This document shows, piece by piece, positions 8,213 through 16,573 of a stretch of DNA of 64,000 bases. The number at the start of each line of letters is the position of its first letter. Position 1 is the first letter of the stretch. This DNA comes from Dyella_B humi. Lineage in GTDB: Bacteria; Pseudomonadota; Gammaproteobacteria; Xanthomonadales; Rhodanobacteraceae. The position numbers were made by a program, and so were the translations under genes. The notes below the pieces were generated by a model that was not told the origin of the DNA, made no database searches, and saw nothing but the letters and a program-made list of their open reading frames with translations. Where the stretch lies: positions 186,001 through 250,000 of the forward strand of contig NZ_JADIKI010000021.1 in assembly GCF_044904605.1 (NCBI RefSeq), given 5' to 3'.

Positions 8213-8338
8213 CTACTTGAGATAGCTCCTCAGCACGGCCGCTACCGGGGCAAGTTCCTGCGCATGGTCCTGGTCGTCCGCCCCGAGATGCGAGCGCAGG
8301 TGCCCTTCCAGCACCTCCAGGATCAGCCCGTTTACGGC
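8213..8338 (-). pseudogene. C-terminal remnant of a FrmR/RcnR/DmeR-type metal-sensing repressor
   Basis: The minus strand reads AVNGLILEVLEGHLRSHLGA followed by DDQDHAQELAPVAAVLRSYL-K and a TAG stop at 8213-8215. This is the C-terminal half of the CsoR/RcnR/FrmR all-helical repressor family: the segment after the INGLM helix, with the LEGHLR-H motif. The N-terminal metal-binding and DNA-contacting helices are missing. Upstream on the same strand the sequence switches abruptly at about 8338 into an oppositely oriented CDF transporter remnant. In intact loci of this type (dmeRF) the repressor and exporter genes are adjacent on the same strand, so a rearrangement has joined their truncated 5' ends head to head. 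Confidence 0.72.
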
Positions 8339-8638
8339 GCCGCATGGCTCGATCCGATGATGGGCATCGTGGGTGCCTTCCTGGGGTGGGACGCCAGCTT
8401 GCTGCGCGAATCGGGACGCACCCTATTAGATGCCGAGATGGATGCACCGGTGGCGCAGGAAATTCGCGACGTTGTCGCACGGATTTGCGATCTGCACATG
8501 TGGCGTGTCGCCCGCGGCAGTTAAGCGTGCATTCTGAGCCTTGTCACCGACGAACCCCTGTCGCCGGCCGAAGTACGCACTTGTCCATCCATGAGGAACT
8601 GGTGCATGTGACGGTCGATATCCAGAAAGCGGCCTGAG
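8333..8638 (+). pseudogene. Remnant of a DmeF-type CDF cation exporter with in-frame stop and frameshift
   Basis: From 8333 the plus strand reads YGAAWLDPMMGIVGAFLGWD and then SLLRESGRTLLDAEMDAPVA, the TM6/linker region of the CDF (cation diffusion facilitator) family as seen in DmeF. The frame meets a TAA at 8522-8524 where a tyrosine codon would be expected (GS*ACILSLVTDEPLSPAEV). It continues in frame to about 8580, then needs a frameshift to read LSIHEELVHVTVDIQKAA and the TGA near 8638. The N-terminal half with the metal-binding membrane helices is absent. Truncation, nonsense codon and frameshift together show a dead gene for Co/Zn/Cd export. Confidence 0.78.
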
Positions 8639-8668
8639 CGACATGGCACGCTGCATGCGGGGATGCAT

Positions 8669-8698
8669 AAAAAAGCCGCGCGAGCGTCGCGTGGCTTT
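8669..8698 (-). terminator. Rho-independent terminator of the small secreted protein gene
   Basis: On the minus strand an 11-bp GC-rich stem (AAAGCCACGCG paired with CGCGCGGCTTT, one G-U pair) is followed by a run of T residues. It lies about 20 bp after the stop codon of the 88-residue secreted protein. Confidence 0.75.
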
Positions 8699-8717
8699 GC
8701 ATTCCAAAGAATGCGTA

Positions 8718-8984
8718 TCAATGCTTGCCGTGACTCTTGGTGTGGCTCTTACCGTGTGTCGTACCAGTTACGCCCTTTCCTTTGGCCTTGCTCTGCGCCA
8801 CATCGCTTACTGCGGGACCTACGCGGGTATCGCTTGCCCTCGATTGAGCAGCCATGGTCGATACCGCATCACCGTGACTGTCGTTGTTCATGACGCCGCC
8901 AGCACCTCGACCGTGCGATTGGGGCGCTGCGAATGCGCTCGTTGCAAGACCGAATACCACGACGGCAAAAAGCAGGGTACGCAT
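8718..8984 (-). CDS. Small secreted basic protein (88 aa, hypothetical)
   Basis: An 88-residue protein with a typical Sec signal peptide (MRTLLFAVVVFGLATSAFA, cleavage before APQ). The mature part of about 69 residues is hydrophilic and Gly/Ser/His/Lys-rich, ending GTTHGKSHTKSHGKH. The His/Lys-rich tail could bind metal or polyanions, but no known family is recognised. A GAGGTG Shine-Dalgarno sequence lies eight bases before the ATG and a terminator follows the stop, so it is probably a genuine monocistronic gene. Confidence 0.7.
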   Translation of the reverse strand: MRTLLFAVVVFGLATSAFAAPQSHGRGAGGVMNNDSHGDAVSTMAAQSRASDTRVGPAVSDVAQSKAKGKGVTGTTHGKSHTKSHGKH

Positions 8985-9441
8985 AATGATGCACCTCAGT
9001 GGGATAGATGCCGCTCAAACGGCGAAAGAACGGTAAGACCACCTGACCAGCTAACAGCTGAATCCTTTTCGCGGCGACTGAACGCCGCATATCCGAGCCC
9101 ATGTGTCAGCATGGCGTAAGTGTTCCCCAGACCGCCTGCACGACGAAACCTGCCCTGTGCGCTGCGGCCATGGCCCAAACCGACAGCGATTGGGCCTCTG
9201 TTGCTCTTAGTGATGCAGTCCACATTCCGGTACTTTTCGCCCCATCATCGGATGTCTGGCTGCGCTGCCTAGGAACCAGCAAAGTCATGGCATCCGATGA
9301 TTCCCGTTCAAGCCACAGCCATTCCGCCCCGGACCTACGGCACTTGCGGCATCGCACAGTTCCCGCACGAAGCAGGCTGGCTGAATGATCCAACCACCCG
9401 CGATTTCGCTTATAGTTCGCCCCGCAACAGGGGACTTTGAG
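8985..9441. other. Gene-free spacer between the secreted protein gene and the FHA gene
   Basis: About 457 bp between divergently transcribed genes, so both promoters should lie here. Long open frames across it lack family signatures or Shine-Dalgarno sequences and look like chance reading in G+C-rich DNA. No repeat or RNA was recognised. Confidence 0.4.
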
Positions 9442-9975
9442 ATGTCTATGAACACAGGCCAGCCGCAACCGACACAGGCCGGCGGGCTCCGCGCCGGGCC
9501 GCAAGGCACGCAGTTGCTCTCCGCGGCACAAATGCAACAGTTGGCTCTGGAAGAAGAAACGCTTGTATCGAATGGCCGTGCTTCTTCGCACTCGCCGGTG
9601 CTGCTGGGCACCCAGGGTTCGCTCAAAGACTGCCGCTACACCTTGCGCCAAGGCCGCCAGACGATAGGACGTCGCGTCGATAATGACATTGTGATCAATG
9701 ATCCCAGCGTTTCGGCTACGCATGCGTGGATCATCAATCAGAGCGGCCACTATGTGCTGATGAATACGCTGTCCACCAACGGCACCTTCGTCAACGACAA
9801 GCGCATCCATGAAACCGTACTGATGCATGGCGACCGCATTCGCTTTGGCCAGGCCGAATTTGCGTTTCTGACGCACGAGCAGGACGCGCGGAATGTGCGC
9901 CACTATCTTTATGCAGCGGCGGCGCTGCTGGGATTGCTGGCGGTGGGCGGCCTAGCGTGGTGGATGTTCCGATAG
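9442..9975 (+). CDS. FHA-domain membrane protein
   Basis: A 177-residue protein with a low-complexity N-terminus, a forkhead-associated domain at about residues 60-145 and one C-terminal membrane segment (LYAAAALLGLLAVGGLAWWM). The FHA signature is complete: IGRRVDNDIVINDPSVSATH (Gly-Arg, Ser and His of the phosphothreonine pocket) and later NTLSTNGTFVNDKRI. FHA domains bind phosphothreonine, and the gene lies 4 bp before a Ser/Thr kinase gene, so the two probably form a kinase and reader pair. The start at 9442 was chosen because a GGGGA sequence precedes it; an ATG 57 bp upstream is possible. The site is near T6SS genes, where FHA and PpkA-type partners control firing in other bacteria. Confidence 0.85.
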   Translation: MSMNTGQPQPTQAGGLRAGPQGTQLLSAAQMQQLALEEETLVSNGRASSHSPVLLGTQGSLKDCRYTLRQGRQTIGRRVDNDIVINDPSVSATHAWIINQSGHYVLMNTLSTNGTFVNDKRIHETVLMHGDRIRFGQAEFAFLTHEQDARNVRHYLYAAAALLGLLAVGGLAWWMFR

Positions 9976-9979
9976 CAGT

Positions 9980-11677
9980 ATGAGTCAGGCCACGCCGGCG
10001 ACGATCGGGCGATATCGCATCGATGGCATCCTTGGCGAAGGTGCCATGGCGATCGTCTATGCCGGCTTCGATCTGGAAATCCAGCGGCAGGTGGCCATCA
10101 AATGCCTGCACGACAATCTCGCCGAAGATCCTGATTACCGGCAGCGCTTTCTGGTAGAAACCCGCGCTGCGGGACATCTTACTCACCCGCATATCGTCAC
10201 TATCTTCGATACGGGCGAAACGGACGATGGTCGCCCCTACATCGCGATGGAAAAGTTGTCCGGCGAAACGCTGGCCAATCGCGTAGCCCCCCATGGATTG
10301 CCTCCCGTCTCGGTGGTACTGGAACTTGCCAGTCAGCTTGCGGCGGCCTTGCATTACGCGCACTCGCAAGGCGTGATTCATCACGACATCAAGCCCGACA
10401 ACATCATGCTGCTGGATGGATGGCGGCACGCCAAGATTGCGGATTTCGGCATCGCCGAACGCCACGCGATACGCGCCAGACCATCTGGTTCGGCAGAGGA
10501 AAAGATCGGCGGCACACCGAACTACATGTCGCCCGAGCGTCTACGCGGCGAACGCGCCGGCGCCAGTAGCGACCTGTTTTCGCTGGGCGTAGTGTTGTTC
10601 TGGTTGATCACCGGCCGGCTGCCGTGGTCTTACTCCGGCGACGTGCAGCGTTTTCTGCGGCAACGCCAGCGGCTGCCCGAACCGCCAATCAAACCGCATG
10701 ATCCCGCCACGCCTCCGATCTTGATCGACATCATCCGCACATTGATGGCGGCTTCGCCGGATGCGCGCTACCAATCCGGTGCTGAAGTCGTCGAAGACTT
10801 GCGCCTGGCTCGCCGCAGTTACGACAGATCGCGCGAAGAACTACCCCACCCTCGCCTGCAATCGTTGGGCGTGCGCTGGGCGGCTACGCTCGGCGCCACC
10901 GTGGTGGCGGTGCTGCTGCTCGGCATGCTGGCCATCTACGGCAAGCAGCATGTAGCCGTCAGCGGGTTGGCGCAGGACTTCGGCAGTTCGCTCGGGCAGA
11001 TCATCGCCAGAGGCGCCGCCGAAAATATCGTGATGGGCGATCGCGCCGCCACGCGCGCGTTGGTGCAGGACATGGCGCGCAACGAGCAGATCGACTATCT
11101 CGCCATCGCCGATCGTGACGGCAAGATCATCGCCAGCACCCAGGCCGGCGAAGATAACCAGACGCTACTCGACGCCGTGGTCACCACGCAGCAACAACTA
11201 TCCAATGACATTGTCAGCTACCGCGCGCGCCTGGCGGGTAAGCATGGATTGCAGAATGCGTTGGTGTTCGATGTACCGGTGCGATATCAGACGAAGGCAG
11301 TGGGACGCCTGCGCCTGGGCGTGAGCGAAGTGCCGTTGCAGGCAGCGCAACGTACCGCACTCGGCGTGATCGGCTTGGTGCTGCTGGCAACGTTGGCAGC
11401 TGTACTCGCTACCGCTTACTGGCTTTTCCGGCGCCTGCGTGGCGCACTCGATCTGCTTGTTGCTTCGCTGTTGCGGATGGCGCGTGGCGATCATGGGCAT
11501 CGCATCCGTATCGTCCGTCGCGATGAATTGGGCAGGGTGTTTGCGGCATTCAACCTGATGGGCGAGACGCTGGATGCGCACCGCGATGCGCCTGTCGCTC
11601 ACAAGCAGGAAGCAGTGGCGATGGCTGCGCAGCCTACGCAGTTGCTCGTCGTGCCGCGTACGGATGAAAAGGCGTGA
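9980..11677 (+). CDS. Transmembrane Ser/Thr protein kinase with periplasmic sensor and HAMP domain
   Basis: A 565-residue protein. The N-terminal kinase (about 12-280) has the glycine loop LGEGAMAIV (18-26), catalytic Lys41 (VAIK), a catalytic loop IHHDIKPDN (133-141), DFG at 155-157 and GTPNYMSPE at 178-186. The usual HRD arginine is His135, so it is a non-RD kinase. Membrane helices at about 300-320 and 460-483 flank a periplasmic domain of roughly 135 residues that includes a Cache-like YLAIADRDGKIIAST strand pattern, and a HAMP domain (484-535) follows. It follows the FHA gene by 4 bp. A role like the T6SS kinase PpkA is likely from context, but the sensor layout differs from the vWA-type PpkA of Pseudomonas. 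Confidence 0.88.
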   Translation: MSQATPATIGRYRIDGILGEGAMAIVYAGFDLEIQRQVAIKCLHDNLAEDPDYRQRFLVETRAAGHLTHPHIVTIFDTGETDDGRPYIAMEKLSGETLANRVAPHGLPPVSVVLELASQLAAALHYAHSQGVIHHDIKPDNIMLLDGWRHAKIADFGIAERHAIRARPSGSAEEKIGGTPNYMSPERLRGERAGASSDLFSLGVVLFWLITGRLPWSYSGDVQRFLRQRQRLPEPPIKPHDPATPPILIDIIRTLMAASPDARYQSGAEVVEDLRLARRSYDRSREELPHPRLQSLGVRWAATLGATVVAVLLLGMLAIYGKQHVAVSGLAQDFGSSLGQIIARGAAENIVMGDRAATRALVQDMARNEQIDYLAIADRDGKIIASTQAGEDNQTLLDAVVTTQQQLSNDIVSYRARLAGKHGLQNALVFDVPVRYQTKAVGRLRLGVSEVPLQAAQRTALGVIGLVLLATLAAVLATAYWLFRRLRGALDLLVASLLRMARGDHGHRIRIVRRDELGRVFAAFNLMGETLDAHRDAPVAHKQEAVAMAAQPTQLLVVPRTDEKA

Positions 11678-11691
11678 GGCTTTATTAGGCG

Positions 11692-11720
11692 CGTAGGCTG
11701 GGATGCAATCCCAGCCTACG
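11692..11720. repeat. GTAGGCTGGGAT hairpin (REP-like) between convergent genes
   Basis: A perfect 13-bp stem, CGTAGGCTGGGAT, with a 3-base loop, lies between the convergent kinase and LysM genes. Related copies occur at 32907-32930, 35998-36063, 38731-38797 and 62467-62487. Its position 15 bp after one stop and 16 bp before the other suggests it serves as a bidirectional transcript-end structure, although no T run follows. Confidence 0.85.
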
Positions 11721-11735
11721 AAGCGCACGCGAGCC

Positions 11736-12680
11736 TCAATATTGCTGCAAACGCTGCTTGAGCTCCAACGCCCGCGTGCGATAGACCACCGCCGGCTCGT
11801 ACCCCGGATCGACCACCAGAATGCGGTTCCACAGCGCAATCGCCTGGTCCAGATGCTGATCCAGATAGAACACCATCGCCTGCTGATGGGAGTTGGCTAC
11901 CCAGACGCGGCTCAACGCGGCAAAGTCGGGATCGGAAGATTTCAGCTGCGGATTCAACGCCAGCGCCTGATCGAACAGCGCCACCGCTTGGTCCCGATGC
12001 CCCTGCCGATACAAGGCAATGCTTTGGCTTTCCAGTTGCTGCGCGCGCTGTGAGGGGTTCGTTACCACCGGTGTAGTGGGCGCGACGGGCGTCGCGGGGG
12101 TGCTATCGGAATCCAGCTGTGCAGGTGCAGGTGTCGCAGCCGCAGCCGCAGCCGCAGCGGCGGCACTGCTTTGCGTGACGGGCAACTGCAGCGTGGCGCC
12201 TAACCGGATCAATGCAGGGTTGGCCGAACCGTTGTAGCGCGCCAGCACCAGGAACAGGTTCGGATCACCTAGATATTTCGCCGCTAGGGTGCTGTACGAC
12301 TCCCCCGGCTGCACCACGTGTGGCGTGGATGCTGCACCAAGCATCTGTTTCGGATCTTGCGTCAGCTGACGCAGAAAGAACTGCGCCGAGCGGTCGTCCG
12401 GATGATCCTGCAGATAGCGCCGCAAAGCCTTCTCGCCTTCAGCGTAGTGGCCGTTCTGCAAATCCCGGTTGACGATCGTCGATAACGAAAGCCGAGGCGC
12501 GGTCTCGTTCGGGGCGTTCTCCAACGGAGCAGGCGCTGCTGTCCGCGTGGCGGGCTGTATGGTCACCTTCGGCTTGGTGGCGAAATTGGAGCAACCACCT
12601 ACCAGAATCGCACCCAGCAAAGTGACCACCAACATCCAGGCGCGCAGCGATGTACAGCGACCTTCCATATGCATCATCAA
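11736..12680 (-). CDS. LysM-domain lipoprotein with TPR-like C-terminus
   Basis: A protein of about 314 residues. A signal peptide ends in the lipobox LVGGC (Cys about 30), so it is a lipoprotein. After a Pro/Ala-rich linker come a helical repeat (LQNGHYAEGEKALRRYLQDH), a LysM domain at about 120-165 (HVVQPGESYSTLAAKYLGDP), a polyalanine tract encoded by GCN repeats, and TPR-like helices (IALYRQGHRDQAVALFDQAL). LysM binds peptidoglycan GlcNAc. It lies next to the kinase/FHA pair, and LysM lipoproteins occur beside T6SS genes in relatives, so a cell-wall anchoring role is plausible but unproven. Several ATGs are clustered at the start; the second has the best spacing from GGAAGG. Confidence 0.8.
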   Translation of the reverse strand: MMMHMEGRCTSLRAWMLVVTLLGAILVGGCSNFATKPKVTIQPATRTAAPAPLENAPNETAPRLSLSTIVNRDLQNGHYAEGEKALRRYLQDHPDDRSAQFFLRQLTQDPKQMLGAASTPHVVQPGESYSTLAAKYLGDPNLFLVLARYNGSANPALIRLGATLQLPVTQSSAAAAAAAAAATPAPAQLDSDSTPATPVAPTTPVVTNPSQRAQQLESQSIALYRQGHRDQAVALFDQALALNPQLKSSDPDFAALSRVWVANSHQQAMVFYLDQHLDQAIALWNRILVVDPGYEPAVVYRTRALELKQRLQQY

Positions 12681-13188
12681 CCTTCCGCCACCCTGTTCAG
12701 ACGCCGATTAGACCCGTCGCATAAGTAAGCGACTTGGGCGAACAAATTAAGCCAGTCCCCGAACTCCTGCAAACCTAATCGTCGGCAAGACTAGGATGCG
12801 TGAAGGTAAGGTCAACGCTATCGGCCACCGCAGCGCCTACTTGAGCGTGCATGGCCCTGGTCTTGTCGCCCTCCCACCATGTCATGAGCATCACTGGCCT
12901 GCCTTTCGCGACAAGCGAACACGAACGGCTATCGCCACAGCGAATGCAGGGACAAGGTCCACACAGGCCATGTGCGGCAGATCGCGACACCATCGCATTG
13001 TCCCAAATTGACGGCGATTTTGTCCCATTCGGCGATAGATGCTGCGATCGCAAAACTGGATGATCACTACAACCATTCGCGAAAGAACGGATGTTGGCGA
13101 GCATCGAACGGATGGTTGGGCGCGAATGGCGCTCTTTAGTCGCAGTCTTTCGGAGCACGTATAGGCTCCAAACCTACAGGGGCGGTCC
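12681..13188. other. Intergenic region upstream of pilE
   Basis: A 508-bp region between the divergent LysM lipoprotein and pilin genes. A minus-strand reading frame (about 12775-12910) contains a protein-like stretch VMLMTWWEGDKTRAMHAQVG, which may be a gene fragment, but I cannot assign it. The pilE promoter should lie close to 13188; I did not find a convincing sigma-54 site. Confidence 0.35.
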
Positions 13189-13638
13189 ATGGGCACGCTA
13201 TGCAGACGCCGCGCGCAAGCGGCAGGCTTTACGTTGATCGAGCTGATGATCGTGGTGGCGATCATTGCCATTCTCGCTGCCATCGCGCTGCCGATTTACA
13301 CCAATTACATCATTCGCGGCAAGCTCACCGATGCGCAAAATGGCTTAAGCGCCGTGCGCGTCGCGATGGAGCAGTACTACCAAGACAATCGCCAATACGC
13401 CAACACGAGCAATTCGGCCAATTGCGGCCCTAGCATGCCGTCGTCGAATTATTTCGGCTACACCTGCGCACTCACCAGCAGCGGTTACACAATTACCGCC
13501 TACGGCAACGCCGGCACGCAGGTCGCCAACTTCACCTTCACCATCGATCAAAGCAACAACCGCACAACGACCAATGCCAGCGACTGGTACACCGTGCCTG
13601 CGAATTGCTGGGTTACCGCCAAAGGGGTTTGCCAGTGA
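13189..13638 (+). CDS. pilE: Type IV pilin-like protein PilE
   Basis: A 149-residue prepilin. The leader MGTLCRRRAQAAG is cut by PilD before FTLIELMIVVAIIAILAAIA, with Glu5 present and a long N-terminal helix. A pair of cysteines near the C-terminus (ANCWVTAKGVC) could form the D-region disulfide. It begins a plus-strand run of minor pilin genes and overlaps the next gene by 4 bp (GTGA). In Xanthomonadales PilE usually sits at the end of the fimT-pilV-pilW-pilX-pilY1 cluster; here it leads it. It could be a minor pilin or a secondary subunit rather than the major pilin, which is often encoded elsewhere. Confidence 0.85.
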   Translation: MGTLCRRRAQAAGFTLIELMIVVAIIAILAAIALPIYTNYIIRGKLTDAQNGLSAVRVAMEQYYQDNRQYANTSNSANCGPSMPSSNYFGYTCALTSSGYTITAYGNAGTQVANFTFTIDQSNNRTTTNASDWYTVPANCWVTAKGVCQ

Positions 13639-14258
13639 GAGCGGTTCACCAGCGCGGCATGAGCCTGATCGAGCTGATGGTGACCGTGGCCGTCCTGGCC
13701 ATTCTTGTCATGCTTGGCATGCCGACATTCCAACAGTGGACGTTGAACACGCGCATTCGCACGGTCACCGAATCGATCCAGAACGGTCTGCGGCTCGCGC
13801 GCAACGAAGCCGCGCAGCAAGGTCGTTACGTGCGCTTTCAATTGAGTTCCGCCAGCAGTTGGCAGGTTTGCCTGCTGCCGGCCAGTGCGGCCAGCGCACA
13901 AGCGGCCACCGACTGCAGCTCGGCCACCAGCACCATTCAGAGCTGGAACTCGCCCAGCATGAGCAACGTGCAAGTCGGCGCCACGACGGCCACGAGCAAT
14001 GTCGTTTCCAGTTCGTCCAGCAGCAGCACTTACGGCACGATCATCAGCGGCGGCGTTCCTGCCGGCGTCACGTACAACGCGTTGGGACGCCCTACCGCCT
14101 ATGGCAGTTCGTCGATTCTGCGCATCGACGTCACTGCCGCGCAGACATCTCAACAATCGACCAGCCGCCGGCTGGTCACCACGATCTCGCCGGGCGGCAT
14201 GGTGAACATGTGCGATCCGGCTTTCAAATTGAGCAGCAACGTACTGGGGTGTCCATGA
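13635..14258 (+). CDS. fimT: Minor pilin FimT/FimU (GspH-like)
   Basis: A 207-residue prepilin. A GTG start at 13635 overlaps the pilE stop and has AAAGGGG nine bases upstream. It gives a short leader VRAVHQRG followed by MSLIELMVTVAVLAILVMLG, a class III cleavage site with Glu5. The body shows NTRIRTVTESIQNGLRLARN (GspH/FimT family) and a C-terminus SRRLVTTISPGGMVNMCDPA. Minor pilins of this type prime assembly of the pilus together with PilV, PilW and PilX. A more upstream ATG at 13605 would lengthen the leader and seems less likely. Confidence 0.88.
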   Translation: MRAVHQRGMSLIELMVTVAVLAILVMLGMPTFQQWTLNTRIRTVTESIQNGLRLARNEAAQQGRYVRFQLSSASSWQVCLLPASAASAQAATDCSSATSTIQSWNSPSMSNVQVGATTATSNVVSSSSSSSTYGTIISGGVPAGVTYNALGRPTAYGSSSILRIDVTAAQTSQQSTSRRLVTTISPGGMVNMCDPAFKLSSNVLGCP

Positions 14259-14749
14259 AGACGATGCGCACCAGACCTCGCGCCATCCATGCCCCGCTGC
14301 AGCGGGGCATCGTGCTGATCGATGCGATGGTCGCCATCCTGATTTTTTCGGTCGGCATTTTGGGCATGGTGGCGCTGCAGGGCTCGGCTGTCGAGATGAG
14401 CGGCGCCTCCAACTACCGCATCAACGCGGCCATGCTGGCCGACCATGTGATTGCGCAGATGTGGGCGACCGATCCTGCGCAGCTTTCGGCGAACTTTGAA
14501 GGAAGCAAAGGCAGTGGCAACTCCAAGTACATGGACTGGTATAACAGCGCCGATTGCACATCGAACACAGCCGCAACCAACTGTCTTCCCGGCGTAAAAG
14601 CCAATCCGCCCAGCATCGATGTCGTCGCGCAAAGCATCTCCAGTTCATCCAGCAATACCCAGTACCAGGTGACGGTGACCGTCTACTGGCAGGCTCCCAG
14701 TGACAGCAGCGTGCACAAATATGTATCCGTTACCGCAATCGGCTATTGA
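14255..14749 (+). CDS. pilV: Minor pilin PilV
   Basis: A 164-residue prepilin whose ATG overlaps the fimT stop (ATGA). The leader ends in QRG and is followed by IVLIDAMVAILIFSVGILGM, the PilV pattern with Asp rather than Glu at position 5. The next part, VALQGSAVEMSGASNYRINA, fits PilV of Xanthomonadales. The product is part of the priming complex of the type IV pilus. The five genes from pilE to pilX are closely packed, consistent with one operon. Confidence 0.9.
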   Translation: MKTMRTRPRAIHAPLQRGIVLIDAMVAILIFSVGILGMVALQGSAVEMSGASNYRINAAMLADHVIAQMWATDPAQLSANFEGSKGSGNSKYMDWYNSADCTSNTAATNCLPGVKANPPSIDVVAQSISSSSSNTQYQVTVTVYWQAPSDSSVHKYVSVTAIGY

Positions 14750-14756
14750 AGGCTCG

Positions 14757-15905
14757 ATGACGTCGACAGCGCCTGCGCGCCAGCGCGGCTTCTCACTGAT
14801 CGAATTGATGGTGGGCATGGTAGTGAGCATGCTGTGCATGCTGGCGATCATGGACGCCTTTGCCGTGTACGAAGGCAAGAAGCGCACCACCACCACCGGC
14901 AACGACGCGCAACAGAACGGCAGCTACGCGCTATATGCGCTGGAACGCCAATTGCGCACGGCAGGTGCGAGCATCGTGCAAGGCTACAACTACGGGTTGT
15001 GGGGATGCCCGGTTACTGCGTATACGACGACCACCAGCAGCAAATTGCAAACGCTACCGGCACAGTCCGCCCTACCCTCACCGTTCACGTCATCAGGCTG
15101 GCCGCTCACTACGCGGCTGGTACCGGTCTTGATCGCATCCGGCGGCAGCAATTCGGATGTGATCGGTGTCGTCGGCGGCAATTCGGCGCTGCAGGTGTTC
15201 AAGATCGCCGTAAGCAGCACGCCCTCGGCGAGTAGCGTGGTGGTGGGCAACAGCTTAGGCATCATGACGGGTGATTACCTGCTCGGCACCTTGTCCGACG
15301 GCACCTGCTCGCTGGCGCACTTAACGAGTTCCTCAACGGCCACTCAAGTGTCCGGCACTACCCTCGCGCTGGATACCGCCAACAGTCCCGCCACGGGCCT
15401 GCAGACCGCAACCTACTTGTTCGATGCCGGCTCTACGCCCACGTTCACGCTATTCGGTGTCGACTCTTCCACCAACTCACTGGTGTCGTACGACCTGCTG
15501 CAGCGACCGGTCAACGGCCAAGCCGCCGCGGTCACGCCCATTGCCGATGGCATCGTGCAGATCAAGGCGCTGTACGGCGTGCACACCAATTCCAGTGACA
15601 CTTCGGCCGATCAGATCGACGCATGGGTGCAGCCCACCGGCAACTGGTCGATCGCCACGCTTACCGCAAGCACTTCTGCAGCGGCCACTGCCATGGGACA
15701 GATCAAGGCGATCCGTGTGGCGATCGTTGCGCAGAGTCGGTTGCCGGAGCGCTCCAGCGATTACATAGGTAAATCCAAGCTCCCCTTGTTTTCGGACCTG
15801 GATCCGACCTTGCAGTACACCGTCAATACGAGCACGCAGTACCGCTACAAGGTGTACGACACCACGATTCCAGTGCGCAACGCGCTGGTTGTCACGCATT
15901 ACTAG
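14757..15905 (+). CDS. pilW: Minor pilin PilW
   Basis: A 382-residue prepilin, MTSTAPARQRG followed by FSLIELMVGMVVSMLCMLAI, with Glu5. The length and the segment TTTGNDAQQNGSYALYALER are typical of the PilW family, the largest of the minor pilins. The start at 14757 lies 8 bp after the pilV stop; an in-frame ATG 57 bp upstream inside pilV would place 30 residues before the cleavage motif and was rejected. The C-terminal half, with IADGIVQIKALYGV, resembles other PilW proteins. Confidence 0.9.
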   Translation: MTSTAPARQRGFSLIELMVGMVVSMLCMLAIMDAFAVYEGKKRTTTTGNDAQQNGSYALYALERQLRTAGASIVQGYNYGLWGCPVTAYTTTTSSKLQTLPAQSALPSPFTSSGWPLTTRLVPVLIASGGSNSDVIGVVGGNSALQVFKIAVSSTPSASSVVVGNSLGIMTGDYLLGTLSDGTCSLAHLTSSSTATQVSGTTLALDTANSPATGLQTATYLFDAGSTPTFTLFGVDSSTNSLVSYDLLQRPVNGQAAAVTPIADGIVQIKALYGVHTNSSDTSADQIDAWVQPTGNWSIATLTASTSAAATAMGQIKAIRVAIVAQSRLPERSSDYIGKSKLPLFSDLDPTLQYTVNTSTQYRYKVYDTTIPVRNALVVTHY

Positions 15906-15916
15906 GTCGACGCGCC

Positions 15917-16516
15917 ATGCATGCATCTGTCACTCCGTTGGTTTTTCACAGCAACCGCTTCCGGCAAGGCGGCATGATTTCCACGCTGATGGCCATCATC
16001 GTGCTGGTGGTCTCGCTGCTGGCCGCGCTGGCGCTGATGCGTTCGGTGGACACCAGCAACACCATCGCTGGCAGCCTCACCTTTCGCCAGAGCGCACTGC
16101 AAGAGGCCGAACAGGCTTATGTGGATGCGCAGCAGAAGATCACCTTCACCCAGCCAAACAGTGACAACGACCAGGCCACACTCGGCTATTACGCGGAGCC
16201 GCAGCCGGCTACGTCGCGTTCCACCGGCGACATACCGAACGTGCTGGTGAACAAGACCTCCGGAAGCATCGGCACGGCTACCAGCAGCAACGGCAACACC
16301 ATCACTTACGTCGTGGAGCGACTGTGCCCCTCATCCGGCACGGCCACGCCCCTCACCTGCATCGCGCCGGGCGCATCGCTGCTGGGCGGTTCGTTGTCCA
16401 ACCAGAACTCGGACAACCTGACATTCAGCAATGGTGCGTACGCCGCTTTCCGCTTAACGGTGCGCGTGGACGGCCAAAAGGGAACGACCGCGTACGTGCA
16501 GACCTTCATGCGCTGA
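15917..16516 (+). CDS. pilX: Minor pilin PilX
   Basis: A 199-residue protein with leader ...NRFRQGG followed by MISTLMAIIVLVVSLLAALA and the PilX-type segment VDTSNTIAGSLTFRQSALQE. The usual Glu5 is replaced by Leu, as in an end-capping pilin that cannot pair with a neighbour's N-terminus. It starts 12 bp after the pilW stop and precedes pilY1, the standard arrangement. PilX partners PilY1 at the pilus tip. Confidence 0.85.
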   Translation: MHASVTPLVFHSNRFRQGGMISTLMAIIVLVVSLLAALALMRSVDTSNTIAGSLTFRQSALQEAEQAYVDAQQKITFTQPNSDNDQATLGYYAEPQPATSRSTGDIPNVLVNKTSGSIGTATSSNGNTITYVVERLCPSSGTATPLTCIAPGASLLGGSLSNQNSDNLTFSNGAYAAFRLTVRVDGQKGTTAYVQTFMR

Positions 16517-16573
16517 AGCGTGCGCATGCGCACCGCTTTGCCACATGCCCAACTTTCTATTCCGGAAACGGCC

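Noticed and set aside
12119..12170. GCN codon run in the LysM lipoprotein as a phase-variable microsatellite
   Set aside because: The units are imperfect trinucleotides (GCA, GCC, GCG), so slippage would not shift the frame.
12775..13158. A 127-codon minus-strand frame upstream of pilE
   Set aside because: No Shine-Dalgarno sequence and only one protein-like stretch; it may be a fragment but cannot be assigned.
13574..14254. A 391-codon frame joining an N-terminal stretch to PilV
   Set aside because: The first 227 codons are the out-of-frame shadow of fimT; the prepilin leader of PilV begins at 14255.
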